Shown here one piece after another: positions 34,260-42,044 of a stretch of 64,000 nt of DNA. How positions within the stretch are numbered: the stretch's first letter is position 1; each line of letters begins with the position of its first letter. The notes below the pieces were generated by a model, which was given only the letters and a program-made list of their open reading frames with translations, was not told where the DNA came from and did no database searches. A program made the translations under genes and the position numbers. This stretch comes from Kribbella sindirgiensis (lineage in GTDB: Bacteria > Actinomycetota > Actinomycetes > Propionibacteriales > Kribbellaceae), in the NCBI RefSeq assembly GCF_004331435.1, contig NZ_SJKA01000013.1:62001-126000 (forward strand), in the 5' to 3' direction.

Positions 34260-35258
34260 ATGACGACCTTCCGCGCCGCTGTGGTCCAGTTCGAACCGAC
34301 CCCTGACCAGCCCGCCGCGAATCTCGCGACCGTCGACCGGCTCGCCCGGCAGGCGGTCGGCGACGGCGCCAGGTTGATCGTGTTCCCGGAGATGTGTCTG
34401 CTCGGTTATTGGCACCTCCGGCGGCACACCGCGGCTCGGCTGCACGAGCTCGCCCAGCCGGCCGATGGACCGCTGGTCGACCAGGTCGTTGCTCTCGCCA
34501 AGGAGCTCGAGGCCGGGATCGGGGTCGGATTCCTCGAGGAGGCCGACGGCACGTTGTTCAACGCGTACGCCGTCTGCCTGCCGGACGGGACCGTTCACGT
34601 GCACCGGAAGCTGCATGCGTTCGAGCACGAGGAGATCGCGAGCGGATCGTCGTACACGGTGTTCGAGACGCCGTGGGGGTTCCGGGCCGGGGTGCTGATC
34701 TGCTGGGACAACAACCTGGTGGAGAACGTCCGGATCACCGCGTTGCTCGGCGCAACGGTCCTGATCGCGCCGCACCAGACCGGCGGGACGAACTCACGTA
34801 GCCCGCACGGGATGAAGCCGATCCCGCTCGAGGTGTGGACCAGCGGCGACCGCGCGGCGATCGAGGAGGCCTTCAACGGGCCGAGCGGACGGGGCTGGCT
34901 GATGCGATGGTTACCGGCGCGGGCGCACGACAACGGGATGTTCGTCCTGTTCAGCAACGGCGTCGGCCGGGACGACGACGAACTCCGGACCGGGAACGCG
35001 ATGATCCTCGACCCGTACGGCCGCATCGTCGCGGAGACGCCCGTACCTGCCGAGGCCGTCGTCGTTGCCGACCTGGACCTGGAACTGGTGCCCCTGGCAA
35101 CCGGCCGCCGCTGGCTCCGCGGCCGCCGCCCCGAGCTCTACGCCTCCCTCACCCAACGCGTCGGCAACGAACTAAACCCCCGAGCCGCCCGCTTCTCCCC
35201 CGACCCAGTGCCGTCTTTGAGCCCCCACCAACCAGAAATCGGCCCGGAAAACGGTTGA
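34260..35258 (+). CDS. Nitrilase-superfamily carbon-nitrogen hydrolase
   Basis: 332 residues from ATG at 34260. The Glu-Lys-Cys triad is Glu44 (VFPEMCL), Lys117 (HVHRKLHAF) and Cys148 (LICWDNN). The fold opens with FRAAVVQFEP. The Trp-Asp-Asn-Asn after the Cys suggests an aliphatic or N-carbamoyl amidase type rather than a true nitrilase. It is probably controlled by the divergent LysR. Its 3' end forms the left arm of a long inverted repeat (35215-35302). Confidence 0.88.
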   Translation: MTTFRAAVVQFEPTPDQPAANLATVDRLARQAVGDGARLIVFPEMCLLGYWHLRRHTAARLHELAQPADGPLVDQVVALAKELEAGIGVGFLEEADGTLFNAYAVCLPDGTVHVHRKLHAFEHEEIASGSSYTVFETPWGFRAGVLICWDNNLVENVRITALLGATVLIAPHQTGGTNSRSPHGMKPIPLEVWTSGDRAAIEEAFNGPSGRGWLMRWLPARAHDNGMFVLFSNGVGRDDDELRTGNAMILDPYGRIVAETPVPAEAVVVADLDLELVPLATGRRWLRGRRPELYASLTQRVGNELNPRAARFSPDPVPSLSPHQPEIGPENG

Positions 35259-35302
35259 TGCGTGCTCAAAGACGAGGCGGATGGTTGGTGGGTGCACAAA
35301 GC
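35215..35302. repeat. 20-bp imperfect inverted repeat overlapping the nitrilase 3' end
   Basis: The arms 35215-35234 and 35283-35302 match as reverse complements in 18 of 20 positions (core CCCACCAACCA/TGGTTGGTGGG). A second, interleaved pair, GTCTTTGAGC (35213-35222) and GCTCAAAGAC (35263-35272), is perfect. The two pairings compete, like a switch or pseudoknot. It may be the terminator between the convergent nitrilase and ispF genes. Confidence 0.6.
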
Positions 35303-35314
35303 GGGTGGGGTGGG

Positions 35315-35785
35315 TCAGTAGATGAGGGCGGTGGCGATGGCGGCGATTCCTTCGCTGCGGCCGGGGAAGCCGAGGCCGTCGGTCGTTGCCGCACTCACCG
35401 AAACCTCGGCGTCGCAGGCGGCGGACAGCACCTTCTCCGCTTCCTCGCGGCGGGCACCGATCCGCGGGCGGTTGCAGACGACCTGCACCGTGACGTTGCC
35501 GATCTCGAACCCGGCCGCCCGCACCCGGCGCGCGGCCTCCGCCACCAGCACGACCCCGGCGGCACCGGCCCACTCGGGCTCGGCGGTCCCGAAGTTCGAT
35601 CCCAGGTCGCCGAGCTTCGCGGCGGTGAGCAACGCCGTACAGATCGCGTGCGCGGCCGCGTCGCCGTCCGAATGACCTGACAGCCCGGCGGGCTCGTCCG
35701 GCCAGTGCAGACCGGCCAGCCACATCGGGCGGCCTTCCTCCAACGGGTGTACGTCGATGCCGTTGCCGACCCGTGGAACCTTCAC
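35315..35785 (-). CDS. ispF: 2-C-methyl-D-erythritol 2,4-cyclodiphosphate synthase
   Basis: 156 residues. GNGIDVHPL carries the zinc-ligand Asp and His, GHSDGDAAAHAICTALL the second His and substrate residues, and TTDGLGFPGRSEGIAA the C-terminal CDP site. It makes the cyclodiphosphate in the MEP isoprenoid pathway. It overlaps ispD by 4 bases (ATGA). In mycobacteria cysS follows; here the next same-strand gene is 25 kb away. Confidence 0.96.
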   Translation of the reverse strand: MKVPRVGNGIDVHPLEEGRPMWLAGLHWPDEPAGLSGHSDGDAAAHAICTALLTAAKLGDLGSNFGTAEPEWAGAAGVVLVAEAARRVRAAGFEIGNVTVQVVCNRPRIGARREEAEKVLSAACDAEVSVSAATTDGLGFPGRSEGIAAIATALIY

Positions 35786-36480
35786 GACATCCTCCGCTCC
35801 GCCAGCAGCGCCTCGGCGAGCAGCAGGTCCTGCGGCCGGGTCACCTTGAACGCGTCCGGCGAGCCCTCGACCGTCCGCACAGTCACCCCGATCCGCTCAC
35901 ACATCATCGCGTCGTCGGTCACGCCCGCGTCGGCACCGGCCGCATGCGCGCGCCGCAGCACGTCCGGAGCGAACCCTTGTGGTGTCTGTACGGCGACCAG
36001 CGTCGACCGATCGGGCGTGTCGACCACGTCACCAGTCGGCCCGACCCGCTTGATCGTGTCGGTCACCGGAACCACCGGTACGACGGCCTCGGCGCCGGCT
36101 CGCACCGCCGCCACCACCCGCTCGATCGCGTCGGCCGGGACGAACGCCCGCGCCGCGTCGTGGACCAGGATGCAGTCGATCCCGTCGACCGGCACCACAT
36201 CCAGCGCCGCCCGCACCGAAGCGGGCCGCTCCGCGCCGCCGGCCACCACGATCAGCTGGGAGTCCCCGACGTACGGCGTGAGCTCCTTGCCGACCGTCTC
36301 CTCGGAGCCGGGCGGTACGGCGACCACGAAACAGACGAGGTCGGCGGCGGTCGCTGCCTTCAGCCCACGCACCGCGTGGACCAGCAGCGAGTCGCCACCG
36401 ACCTCTCGAAACGCCTTCGGGGTCTCACCACCCAGTCGCAGCCCTAGCCCGGCCGCGGGAATCACGACCGCGCTACTCAT
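35782..36480 (-). CDS. ispD: 2-C-methyl-D-erythritol 4-phosphate cytidylyltransferase
   Basis: 232 residues. It opens with VVIPAAGLGLRLGGETPKAF, the nucleotidyltransferase Gly-rich loop and Lys, followed by VHDAARAFV and VPVTDTIKR. It forms CDP-methylerythritol from CTP in the MEP pathway. It lies 11 bases after carD and is translationally coupled to ispF. Confidence 0.95.
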   Translation of the reverse strand: MSSAVVIPAAGLGLRLGGETPKAFREVGGDSLLVHAVRGLKAATAADLVCFVVAVPPGSEETVGKELTPYVGDSQLIVVAGGAERPASVRAALDVVPVDGIDCILVHDAARAFVPADAIERVVAAVRAGAEAVVPVVPVTDTIKRVGPTGDVVDTPDRSTLVAVQTPQGFAPDVLRRAHAAGADAGVTDDAMMCERIGVTVRTVEGSPDAFKVTRPQDLLLAEALLAERRMS

Positions 36481-36491
36481 GCTGAGCTACT

Positions 36492-36977
36492 TCAGGAGGC
36501 GAGAACCTCGTCGAGGATGGCCTCGGCCTTGTCCTCGTTGGTGTGTTCGGCCAGGGCCAGCTCGGAGACCAGGATCTGGCGAGCCTTCGCCAGCATCCGC
36601 TTCTCACCGGCGGACAGACCACGGTCACGCTCACGGCGCCACAGGTCGCGGACGACCTCTGCCACCTTCAGCACGTCACCGGAGTGCAGTTTCTCCAGGT
36701 TCGCCTTGTAACGTCGCGACCAGTTGGTCGGCTCCTCCGTGTGCGGCGCCCGCAGCACGTCGAAGACGCGCTCCAGACCGGCCTGATCCACGACGTCACG
36801 CACGCCGACGAGATCGAGATTGCACGCGGGGACCCGGACGACCAGGTCGTTCTGAGCGACGATCCTCAAGACCAGATAGGTCTTGTCCTCACCTTTGATC
36901 TGACGGGTCTCGATGTCCTCGATGACGGCCGCTCCGTGATTGGGGTAAACAACCGTCTCGCCGACTGTGAAAGTCAT
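36492..36977 (-). CDS. carD: CarD-family RNA polymerase-binding regulator
   Basis: 161 residues. The N-terminal RNAP-interaction domain (FTVGETVVYPNHGAAVIEDIE) and the helical C-terminal DNA-binding domain (LSAGEKRMLAKARQILVSELALAE, including the promoter-wedge Trp in NWSRRYK) are both complete. It stabilises the RNAP-promoter open complex, especially at rRNA promoters, and is essential in mycobacteria. A GAAAGGGG site lies 11 bases upstream. First gene of carD-ispD-ispF. Confidence 0.96.
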   Translation of the reverse strand: MTFTVGETVVYPNHGAAVIEDIETRQIKGEDKTYLVLRIVAQNDLVVRVPACNLDLVGVRDVVDQAGLERVFDVLRAPHTEEPTNWSRRYKANLEKLHSGDVLKVAEVVRDLWRRERDRGLSAGEKRMLAKARQILVSELALAEHTNEDKAEAILDEVLAS

Positions 36978-37242
36978 GTGTGAAGTGCCCCTTTCCGAGA
37001 TCTATCCTACCACGCAGTCGGTGGTCCGGTTCGGGCGTTTGCGCTGGTCAGGGCCCATTTCCCGCCTTGACAAACGCTCTCTCACATGCCTCGTGCGCGC
37101 GCGCACCGTTGCTCTCGACATCACCGCGGCACCCCCGCGGCGGGGTCCCGGCGTCCGCCTCGCCGACCCCGAGGGCTACGCTGTGGGGCGCCGGAGGCCG
37201 CTGCCTCGCGGTCACGAAACAGCTTGCACGAGAGGGATTCCA

Positions 37243-37875
37243 GTGCCGATCACGTTGTCCTCGCGGTTCGCCCGGCGTACCGCGCTGGCGGGTGCCGCCG
37301 CCACTCTCAGTATCGCGCTGGCGGCGTGCAGCGCGAGCTTCTCCGCGCCGACCCTGCAGCCGTACCAGGCCGCCGAGGGCACCAACGTCGAGTCCGGCCA
37401 GGTGAAGGTCCGCAACATGCTGGTGCTGGCCGATGCCGACGGCAAGGGCGAACTGCACAGCGTGATCGTCAACGACGGCGACACCCCGGAGACCCTGGTC
37501 AGCATCCAGCAGGCCGCGCCCGGGACGGCGGACGGCCAGGCCGGCTCCGACCAGCCGGGCGAGGTCAAGTTCGCCGGCCTCACCGAGCCGCTGGAGCTGG
37601 AGCCGCACACCGCGCTGGTCCTGCCGGGCACCGGCACCGAGGCTCCGGCCGCCGAGACCACCCCGAGCGCCACCCCGACGGCGACGCCCACCGAGACTCC
37701 TTCGGCGCCGACCCCGGGTGCCGAGGAGGCCGGCCCGGCGATCATCGTGACCGGTGCGAAGCCGGGCCAGATGGTCAACGTGACCATCACCTTCGGCAGC
37801 GCGGCGCCGATCTCCGCCTACGTCCCGGTCCTCACCGACGACCACTACTCCCCGTCCCCGGCCGCGGCCGAGTAG
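37243..37875 (+). CDS. Putative secreted lipoprotein, function unknown
   Basis: 210 residues from GTG, with AGAGGGA upstream. The signal carries RR, a hydrophobic core and lipobox LAAC with Cys29. The mature part has a beta-rich region (SGQVKVRNMLVLADADGKG), a Thr/Pro-rich stretch (about 148-168), and a C-terminal strand VTITFGSAAPISAYVPVL. The form resembles copper-chaperone/DUF461-like lipoproteins found next to carD in other actinobacteria, but I see no metal motif. A 12-bp terminator stem follows. The 265 bases before it show no gene. Confidence 0.75.
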   Translation: MPITLSSRFARRTALAGAAATLSIALAACSASFSAPTLQPYQAAEGTNVESGQVKVRNMLVLADADGKGELHSVIVNDGDTPETLVSIQQAAPGTADGQAGSDQPGEVKFAGLTEPLELEPHTALVLPGTGTEAPAAETTPSATPTATPTETPSAPTPGAEEAGPAIIVTGAKPGQMVNVTITFGSAAPISAYVPVLTDDHYSPSPAAAE

Positions 37876-37888
37876 TCCTTCAGAACGA

Positions 37889-37925
37889 CAGAACGGGCCG
37901 CCCCGGCGCGGGACGGCCCGTTCTG
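37889..37925. terminator. Terminator of the lipoprotein gene
   Basis: CAGAACGGGCCG (37889-37900) pairs perfectly with CGGCCCGTTCTG (37914-37925), 13-base loop, 14 bases after the stop. Confidence 0.8.
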
Positions 37926-37927
37926 CT

Positions 37928-37964
37928 TGGTACGACGAGCCTGTGGCCGAGGCTCGCCGTACCA
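37928..37964. terminator. Terminator hairpin facing the iron-binding-protein gene
   Basis: TGGTACGACGAGCCT (37928-37942) and AGGCTCGCCGTACCA (37950-37964) pair with one mismatch. It lies 7 bases past the stop of the minus-strand gene. With the preceding hairpin it makes a back-to-back terminator. Confidence 0.75.
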
Positions 37965-37971
37965 GGTCTTC

Positions 37972-38991
37972 TCAGCCCTTGGCCGCCGAGGCTGCCTTCG
38001 AGAGGCCCGGGAGCACCTTGTCGAGCACCCACGGGACGCTCAGCACGCTGACCGCGCTCATACCGGAGATCACCTGCTGGTCCTGCAGCGCGTACGCGCC
38101 GCCGCTCTTGACCGCCTTCAGCGACGAGTAGACCGGGTCGGCGAGGAACTTCTGCGTCCCGATCCCGTCGACGTACGCGATCAGCACGTCCGCGTCGACG
38201 TCCGCGACCTTCTCCTTGCTGACCGTCAGCGAGAACTCCTTCTTCGTGTTGGTCTTCTCCAGCGCCTCAACCCCCGGCGCGTTCTTGAAGCCCATCTCGT
38301 TCAGGATCTGCACCCGGGGGTCACCCGGCATGTAGATGTAGTTCTCCGGGCCGAACGAGCCGACCGTGATGGTCTTGTCCTTGAACTCCGGGTGCTCGGC
38401 CGCGACCTGCTTGATCTTGTCCTGGATCCCGGTGATCAGCTTCTCCGCGTCGGCCTTCTTGCCGAGCGCCTCGCCGACCAGCAGCGTCTGGTCCTGCCAG
38501 GTGGTCTGCCACGGCGCCCCCGGGTACGCGACGGTCGGCGCGATCCCGCTCAGGGTCTTGTACGTCGCCTCGTCGAAGCCCTCGTACGGGGCCAGGATGA
38601 CGTCCGGCTTCAGCGCCGCGATCTTCTCGAACGGGTACTTGTCGCCGGTGTCCAGCAACGTCGTCTTCGACTTGTCGAACTTGTCCGCGTCCCACGCGGT
38701 GGTGCCGTCGGCGGTCGGGCCGTAGGTGACCTTCGGCATCCCGACCGGGGTCTCGCCGAGCGCGTAGACCACGTCCTGGGCGTTCCAGCCGAGCGTGACG
38801 ATCCGCTCGGGCTTCTTGGTGATCGTCGTGTCGCCGAACGTGTTCTTCAGCGTGACCGGGAACCCGGAGCCGGCCGTACCGGCCGAACTCTCGGCCTGCT
38901 TGTCGCCGTCACTTCCGCAGGCGGCCAGCGTGGTCGTGGCGAGCAGTACGGCGGTGACCGCACTGACGACCTTGGTACGGGACCAGGACAT
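37972..38991 (-). CDS. Iron-siderophore ABC transporter substrate-binding lipoprotein
   Basis: 339 residues. Lipobox LAAC with Cys25, then a helical-backbone binding protein of the FepB/FecB class: ITKKPERIVTLGWNAQDVVYALGE, KPDVILAPYEGF. It delivers ferri-siderophore to a permease that is not in this window. A 19-bp iron box at 39019-39037 lies just upstream, predicting induction under iron limitation. It is inserted between carD and regX3, which are close neighbours in Streptomyces. Confidence 0.9.
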   Translation of the reverse strand: MSWSRTKVVSAVTAVLLATTTLAACGSDGDKQAESSAGTAGSGFPVTLKNTFGDTTITKKPERIVTLGWNAQDVVYALGETPVGMPKVTYGPTADGTTAWDADKFDKSKTTLLDTGDKYPFEKIAALKPDVILAPYEGFDEATYKTLSGIAPTVAYPGAPWQTTWQDQTLLVGEALGKKADAEKLITGIQDKIKQVAAEHPEFKDKTITVGSFGPENYIYMPGDPRVQILNEMGFKNAPGVEALEKTNTKKEFSLTVSKEKVADVDADVLIAYVDGIGTQKFLADPVYSSLKAVKSGGAYALQDQQVISGMSAVSVLSVPWVLDKVLPGLSKAASAAKG

Positions 38992-39018
38992 ACGTGACTC
39001 TCCTTAGATTGCCTCAAC

Positions 39019-39037
39019 TAAGGAGAGCCTAAGCTAA
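39019..39037 (-). promoter_or_regulatory. IdeR/DmdR (DtxR-family) iron box
   Basis: On the minus strand TTAGCTTAGGCTCTCCTTA matches the iron-box consensus TTAGGTTAGGCTAACCTAA at 15 of 19 positions. It lies 28 bases upstream of the iron-binding-protein start. A second perfect pair, TCTCCTTAG (38999-39007) and CTAAGGAGA (39018-39026), overlaps it. Confidence 0.8.
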
Positions 39038-39071
39038 CCCCGCTGGCCATCGCGACTCGCGGGGGTGTGAC

Positions 39072-39749
39072 TCAGGACTCGAACTTGTAGCCGAGACCAC
39101 GCACCGTGACGAGATGTGCGGGATTCGACGGATCCTTCTCGAGTTTCGAGCGCAGCCGCTTCACGTGCACGTCCAGGGTCTTGGTGTCGCCCACGTAGTC
39201 GGCGCCCCAGATCCGGTCGATCAGCTGACCGCGGGTCAGCACCCGGCCGGTGTTCCGCAGCAGCATCTCGAGCAGCTCGAACTCCTTCAGCGGCAGCCGG
39301 ATCTCGGTCCCGGACACCGTCACCACGTGCCGCTCGACGTCCATCCGGACCGGTCCGGCCTCGAGGGTGTCCGGCAGCAGCTCGACGTCCTGACCACGAC
39401 GCAGTACGGCGCGGACGCGGGCCAGCAGTTCGCGCGGGCTGTACGGCTTGGTCACGTAGTCGTCCGCGCCGAGCTCGAGCCCGACGACCTTGTCGACCTC
39501 GGTGTCCTTGGCGCTGACGATGATCACCGGGACGTTGCCCCGGCTGCGGAGCGCCCGGCAGACCTCCGTGCCGGACAGACCCGGCAGCATCAGGTCGAGC
39601 AGGACGATGTCCGCACCGGCGCGGTCGTACTCGTCCAGCGCGTCCGGCCCGGTCTCCGCGACGGCGACCTCGAACCCTTCCTTGCGCAGCACGTACGACA
39701 GCGCGTCGCTGTAGCTCTCTTCGTCTTCGACGACCAGCACTCGGGTCAC
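39072..39749 (-). CDS. regX3: OmpR-family response regulator (RegX3/PhoP-like)
   Basis: 225 residues. Receiver domain with phospho-Asp in DIVLLDLMLPG, conserved Lys in DDYVTKPYSPREL, and a C-terminal winged helix (LPLKEFELLEMLLRN, then TLDVHVKRLRSKLE). The phosphate-starvation regulator in mycobacteria (RegX3) and streptomycetes (PhoP). It overlaps senX3 by 4 bases. Confidence 0.93.
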   Translation of the reverse strand: MTRVLVVEDEESYSDALSYVLRKEGFEVAVAETGPDALDEYDRAGADIVLLDLMLPGLSGTEVCRALRSRGNVPVIIVSAKDTEVDKVVGLELGADDYVTKPYSPRELLARVRAVLRRGQDVELLPDTLEAGPVRMDVERHVVTVSGTEIRLPLKEFELLEMLLRNTGRVLTRGQLIDRIWGADYVGDTKTLDVHVKRLRSKLEKDPSNPAHLVTVRGLGYKFES

Positions 39750-40963
39750 GAAGCTGTCTCCTTTGTCTTCTGACCTGACGGGGTAGGCGTCAGGGGAACG
39801 GCCGGCTCCTCCTGGCTGGCGGAGTCGGTCTGGCCCGATGCGGGTTCGAGCCGCAACGGGAGTCTCACGGTGAAGGTGGAACCTTGGCCCTCGACACTCC
39901 AGACCCGCACGTCGCCGCCGTGGATCGAGGCGATGTGCTTGACGATCGAGAGGCCGAGACCGGTGCCGCCGGTCTCCCGGCTGCGGGCCCGGTCGACCCG
40001 GTAGAAGCGCTCGAAGACGCGTTCCAGGTCGCTGCTCGGGATGCCCACGCCCTGGTCGGACACGGTGACCTCGACCAGGTCCCCGATCGGGTGCGCGGCG
40101 ACCGCGACCCGGGTGCCGTCCGGGCTGTAGTTGATGGCGTTCTCGACCAGGTTGCCGATCGCCATCGCCAACTGGTCCGCGCTGCCCAGTACCTCGAGCT
40201 CGGGCTCGGTCTTCACCACGATCTTGATGTCGCGGTCCTCGGCATCGATCCGGCAGCGGTCCACCGCGGTCTCGATCACCCCGTTGATGTCGACCGGGCC
40301 CGGATTCTCCAGCGGGTCGTCGCCCTGCAGCCGGGACAGCTCGATGATCTCCTTGACCAGCTGGCTGAGCCGGGACGCCTCGATCCGCATCCGGTCCGAG
40401 AACCGCTGCACCGCCTCCGGGTCGTCGGAGGCCTCCGAGACCGCGTCGGCGAGCAGGATCAGCGCGCCGACCGGGGTCTTCAGCTCGTGGCTGATGTTCA
40501 CGGTGAAGTCCCGCCGGATCGCGTCCAGGCGGCGTTCGCGGGTGCGGTCCTCGACCAGCACCAGCACGAGCTGACTGCCCAGCGGCGCCACCCGGGCGCT
40601 GACGTACTGCGTGGCGCCCAGCCGGCCCCGGACGATCTCCAGGTCCTGCTGGCGGATCTCCCCGTCGCGGCGGACCTGCCGGACCATGGTCAGGATGTCG
40701 TCGACCACGAGCCGCTCACCGCGGACGATGCCGAGCACGTGCGCCGGGGCGCTGGCCTGGAGCACCTGGTCCTCGGGCCCCATCACGACCGCCGAGGAGC
40801 GCAGTACCGACAGCACTGTGGCGACCCCCGACGGTACGGCGGGCTCCGGGGACTCCGGGATCTTGCGCTGCGCCCGCTCGGAAAGCATCATCGCGCCGAG
40901 CGAAAGCAGGGCCAGGGCCGCGCCGATGACGCCGCCCAGCACCGCAGCCAGCGTGGGGTCCAC
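39746..40963 (-). CDS. senX3: Phosphate-sensing histidine kinase (SenX3/PhoR-like)
   Basis: 405 residues from GTG at 40963 (behind TAGCAT with 7 bases), giving a clean N-terminal membrane helix (LAAVLGGVIGAALALLSLGA). Then a PAS-like region (about 60-170), HisKA with the phospho-His in NISHELKTPVGAL, and HATPase boxes NLVENAINYSP, SDQGVGIP, FERFYRVD and TGLGLSIVKH. A longer ATG-initiated form (41011) lacks start signals. It is divergent from phoU, with a Pho box between, as in Streptomyces. Confidence 0.92.
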   Translation of the reverse strand: MDPTLAAVLGGVIGAALALLSLGAMMLSERAQRKIPESPEPAVPSGVATVLSVLRSSAVVMGPEDQVLQASAPAHVLGIVRGERLVVDDILTMVRQVRRDGEIRQQDLEIVRGRLGATQYVSARVAPLGSQLVLVLVEDRTRERRLDAIRRDFTVNISHELKTPVGALILLADAVSEASDDPEAVQRFSDRMRIEASRLSQLVKEIIELSRLQGDDPLENPGPVDINGVIETAVDRCRIDAEDRDIKIVVKTEPELEVLGSADQLAMAIGNLVENAINYSPDGTRVAVAAHPIGDLVEVTVSDQGVGIPSSDLERVFERFYRVDRARSRETGGTGLGLSIVKHIASIHGGDVRVWSVEGQGSTFTVRLPLRLEPASGQTDSASQEEPAVPLTPTPSGQKTKETAS

Positions 40964-40970
40964 GGCAACG

Positions 40971-40976
40971 ATGCTA
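40971..40976 (-). promoter_or_regulatory. -10 element of senX3 (leaderless)
   Basis: Minus-strand TAGCAT lies 7 bases before the GTG. The Pho box is 61 bases further upstream. Confidence 0.5.
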
Positions 40977-41036
40977 CGCGGGCAACCAGCAGGGAAAGAC
41001 CGAATGAGCACCGGATGACCGGGACACGACCTAACT

Positions 41037-41058
41037 GTTCATCGGTCGTTCACCACTC
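41037..41058 (+). promoter_or_regulatory. Pho box (two 11-base direct-repeat units)
   Basis: GTTCATCGGTC and GTTCACCACTC are adjacent 11-mers fitting the Streptomyces PhoP unit G(G/T)TCAYYYR(G/C)G. A weaker third unit (GTCGCCGTCCG) follows. The site lies in the senX3/phoU gap, so the regulator probably controls both directions. Confidence 0.8.
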
Positions 41059-41160
41059 GTCGCCGTCCGGCAACCTCGACGCCGTACGGTCACCGGTGAG
41101 CGGGGTACCGTGCTGGTCTCCTCCGCGGCACCGGACACCACAGATCGGAATCGAACACCA

Positions 41161-41867
41161 TGCGTGACACGTACCACGAGCAGCTCGACGACATCCTCGC
41201 CGAGCTGGAGCGGATGACGCGGACGGTGTCCACCGCCGTACGCCGGTCGACGTCGGCCCTGCTGGAGGCGGACATCCGCAAGGCCGAGGAGGTCATCGCG
41301 GCCGATATCCAGCTCGACGCCGCCGGTGAGGGTGTCGAGGAGAAGGTCTTCGAGCTGATGGCGCGGCAGTCGCCGGTCGCCAACGAGCTGCGGATGCTGG
41401 TCGCCGCGCTGCGGATGGTCGCCGACCTGGAGCGGATGGGCGACCTGGCCGCGCACGTGTCGAAGATCGCCCGGATGCGGTACCCGGCGCCGGCGATCCC
41501 GGCCGAGCTGCACGACGTGATCGAGTCGATGGGGTCCGTGGCCGGCAAGATGGTCGACGCCGCCGGTGACGTGATCGCGACCCGCGACGTCGAGGCCGCC
41601 GGCCGGCTCGAGGCCAGCGACGACGAGATGGACAAGCTCCGCTCGAACCAGTTCCGCCTGATGATGGACGAGCACTGGCCGCACGGCGTCGAGGTCGCCG
41701 TCGACATGGCGCTGCTCAGCCGCTACTACGAACGCATCTCCGACCACGCGGTCGCGATGGCCCGCCGCGTCGTCTACCTCGTGACGGGCGAGCTCCCGGT
41801 AGCCATCGGCGGCACCGCCGCCGGCTCCGGCGCCGGCGCCTCGGCCCCCAACCCCAACGGCAACTGA
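41161..41867 (+). CDS. phoU: Phosphate transport/signalling regulator PhoU
   Basis: 235 residues, two PhoU three-helix repeats: MRDTYHEQLDDILAELERM opening, then an ERMGDLAAHVSKIARMR metal-site motif, and ERISDHAVAMARRVVYLVTGE in the second repeat. The Gly/Ala/Pro tail after residue 215 is not conserved. PhoU damps phosphate uptake and the kinase. A near-perfect 14-bp terminator with TTTT follows. Confidence 0.95.
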
Positions 41868-41881
41868 CCCAACCCCCCAAC

Positions 41882-41917
41882 GGCGCTCCCGGCAGACAGC
41901 TGCCGGGGGCGCCTTTT
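41882..41917 (+). terminator. Intrinsic terminator of phoU
   Basis: Arms 41882-41895 and 41900-41913 (GGCGCTCCCGGCAG and its complement with one G-T position), loop ACAG, then TTTT. Confidence 0.9.
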
Positions 41918-41974
41918 GCTTGTGCACCCATCCCGCTACTCGGGTGGGGAACGTCTGGCAGCGCCTAGGAAAGC

Positions 41975-42010
41975 GTGGGGGTGAACAGCAAATAACCTGT
42001 TCACCCCCAC
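41975..42010. terminator. 14-bp perfect hairpin at the gpmA 3' end
   Basis: GTGGGGGTGAACAG (41975-41988) and CTGTTCACCCCCAC (41997-42010) are exact complements around an 8-base AT-rich loop, 34 bases past the gpmA stop on the minus strand. Confidence 0.8.
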
Positions 42011-42044
42011 CGCAACGCCGGCTCTGGCACCAGAGGCGGTAGAG

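Noticed and set aside
37067..37072. TTGACA in the carD/lipoprotein gap as a promoter
   Set aside because: No acceptable -10 hexamer at 16-19 bases downstream.
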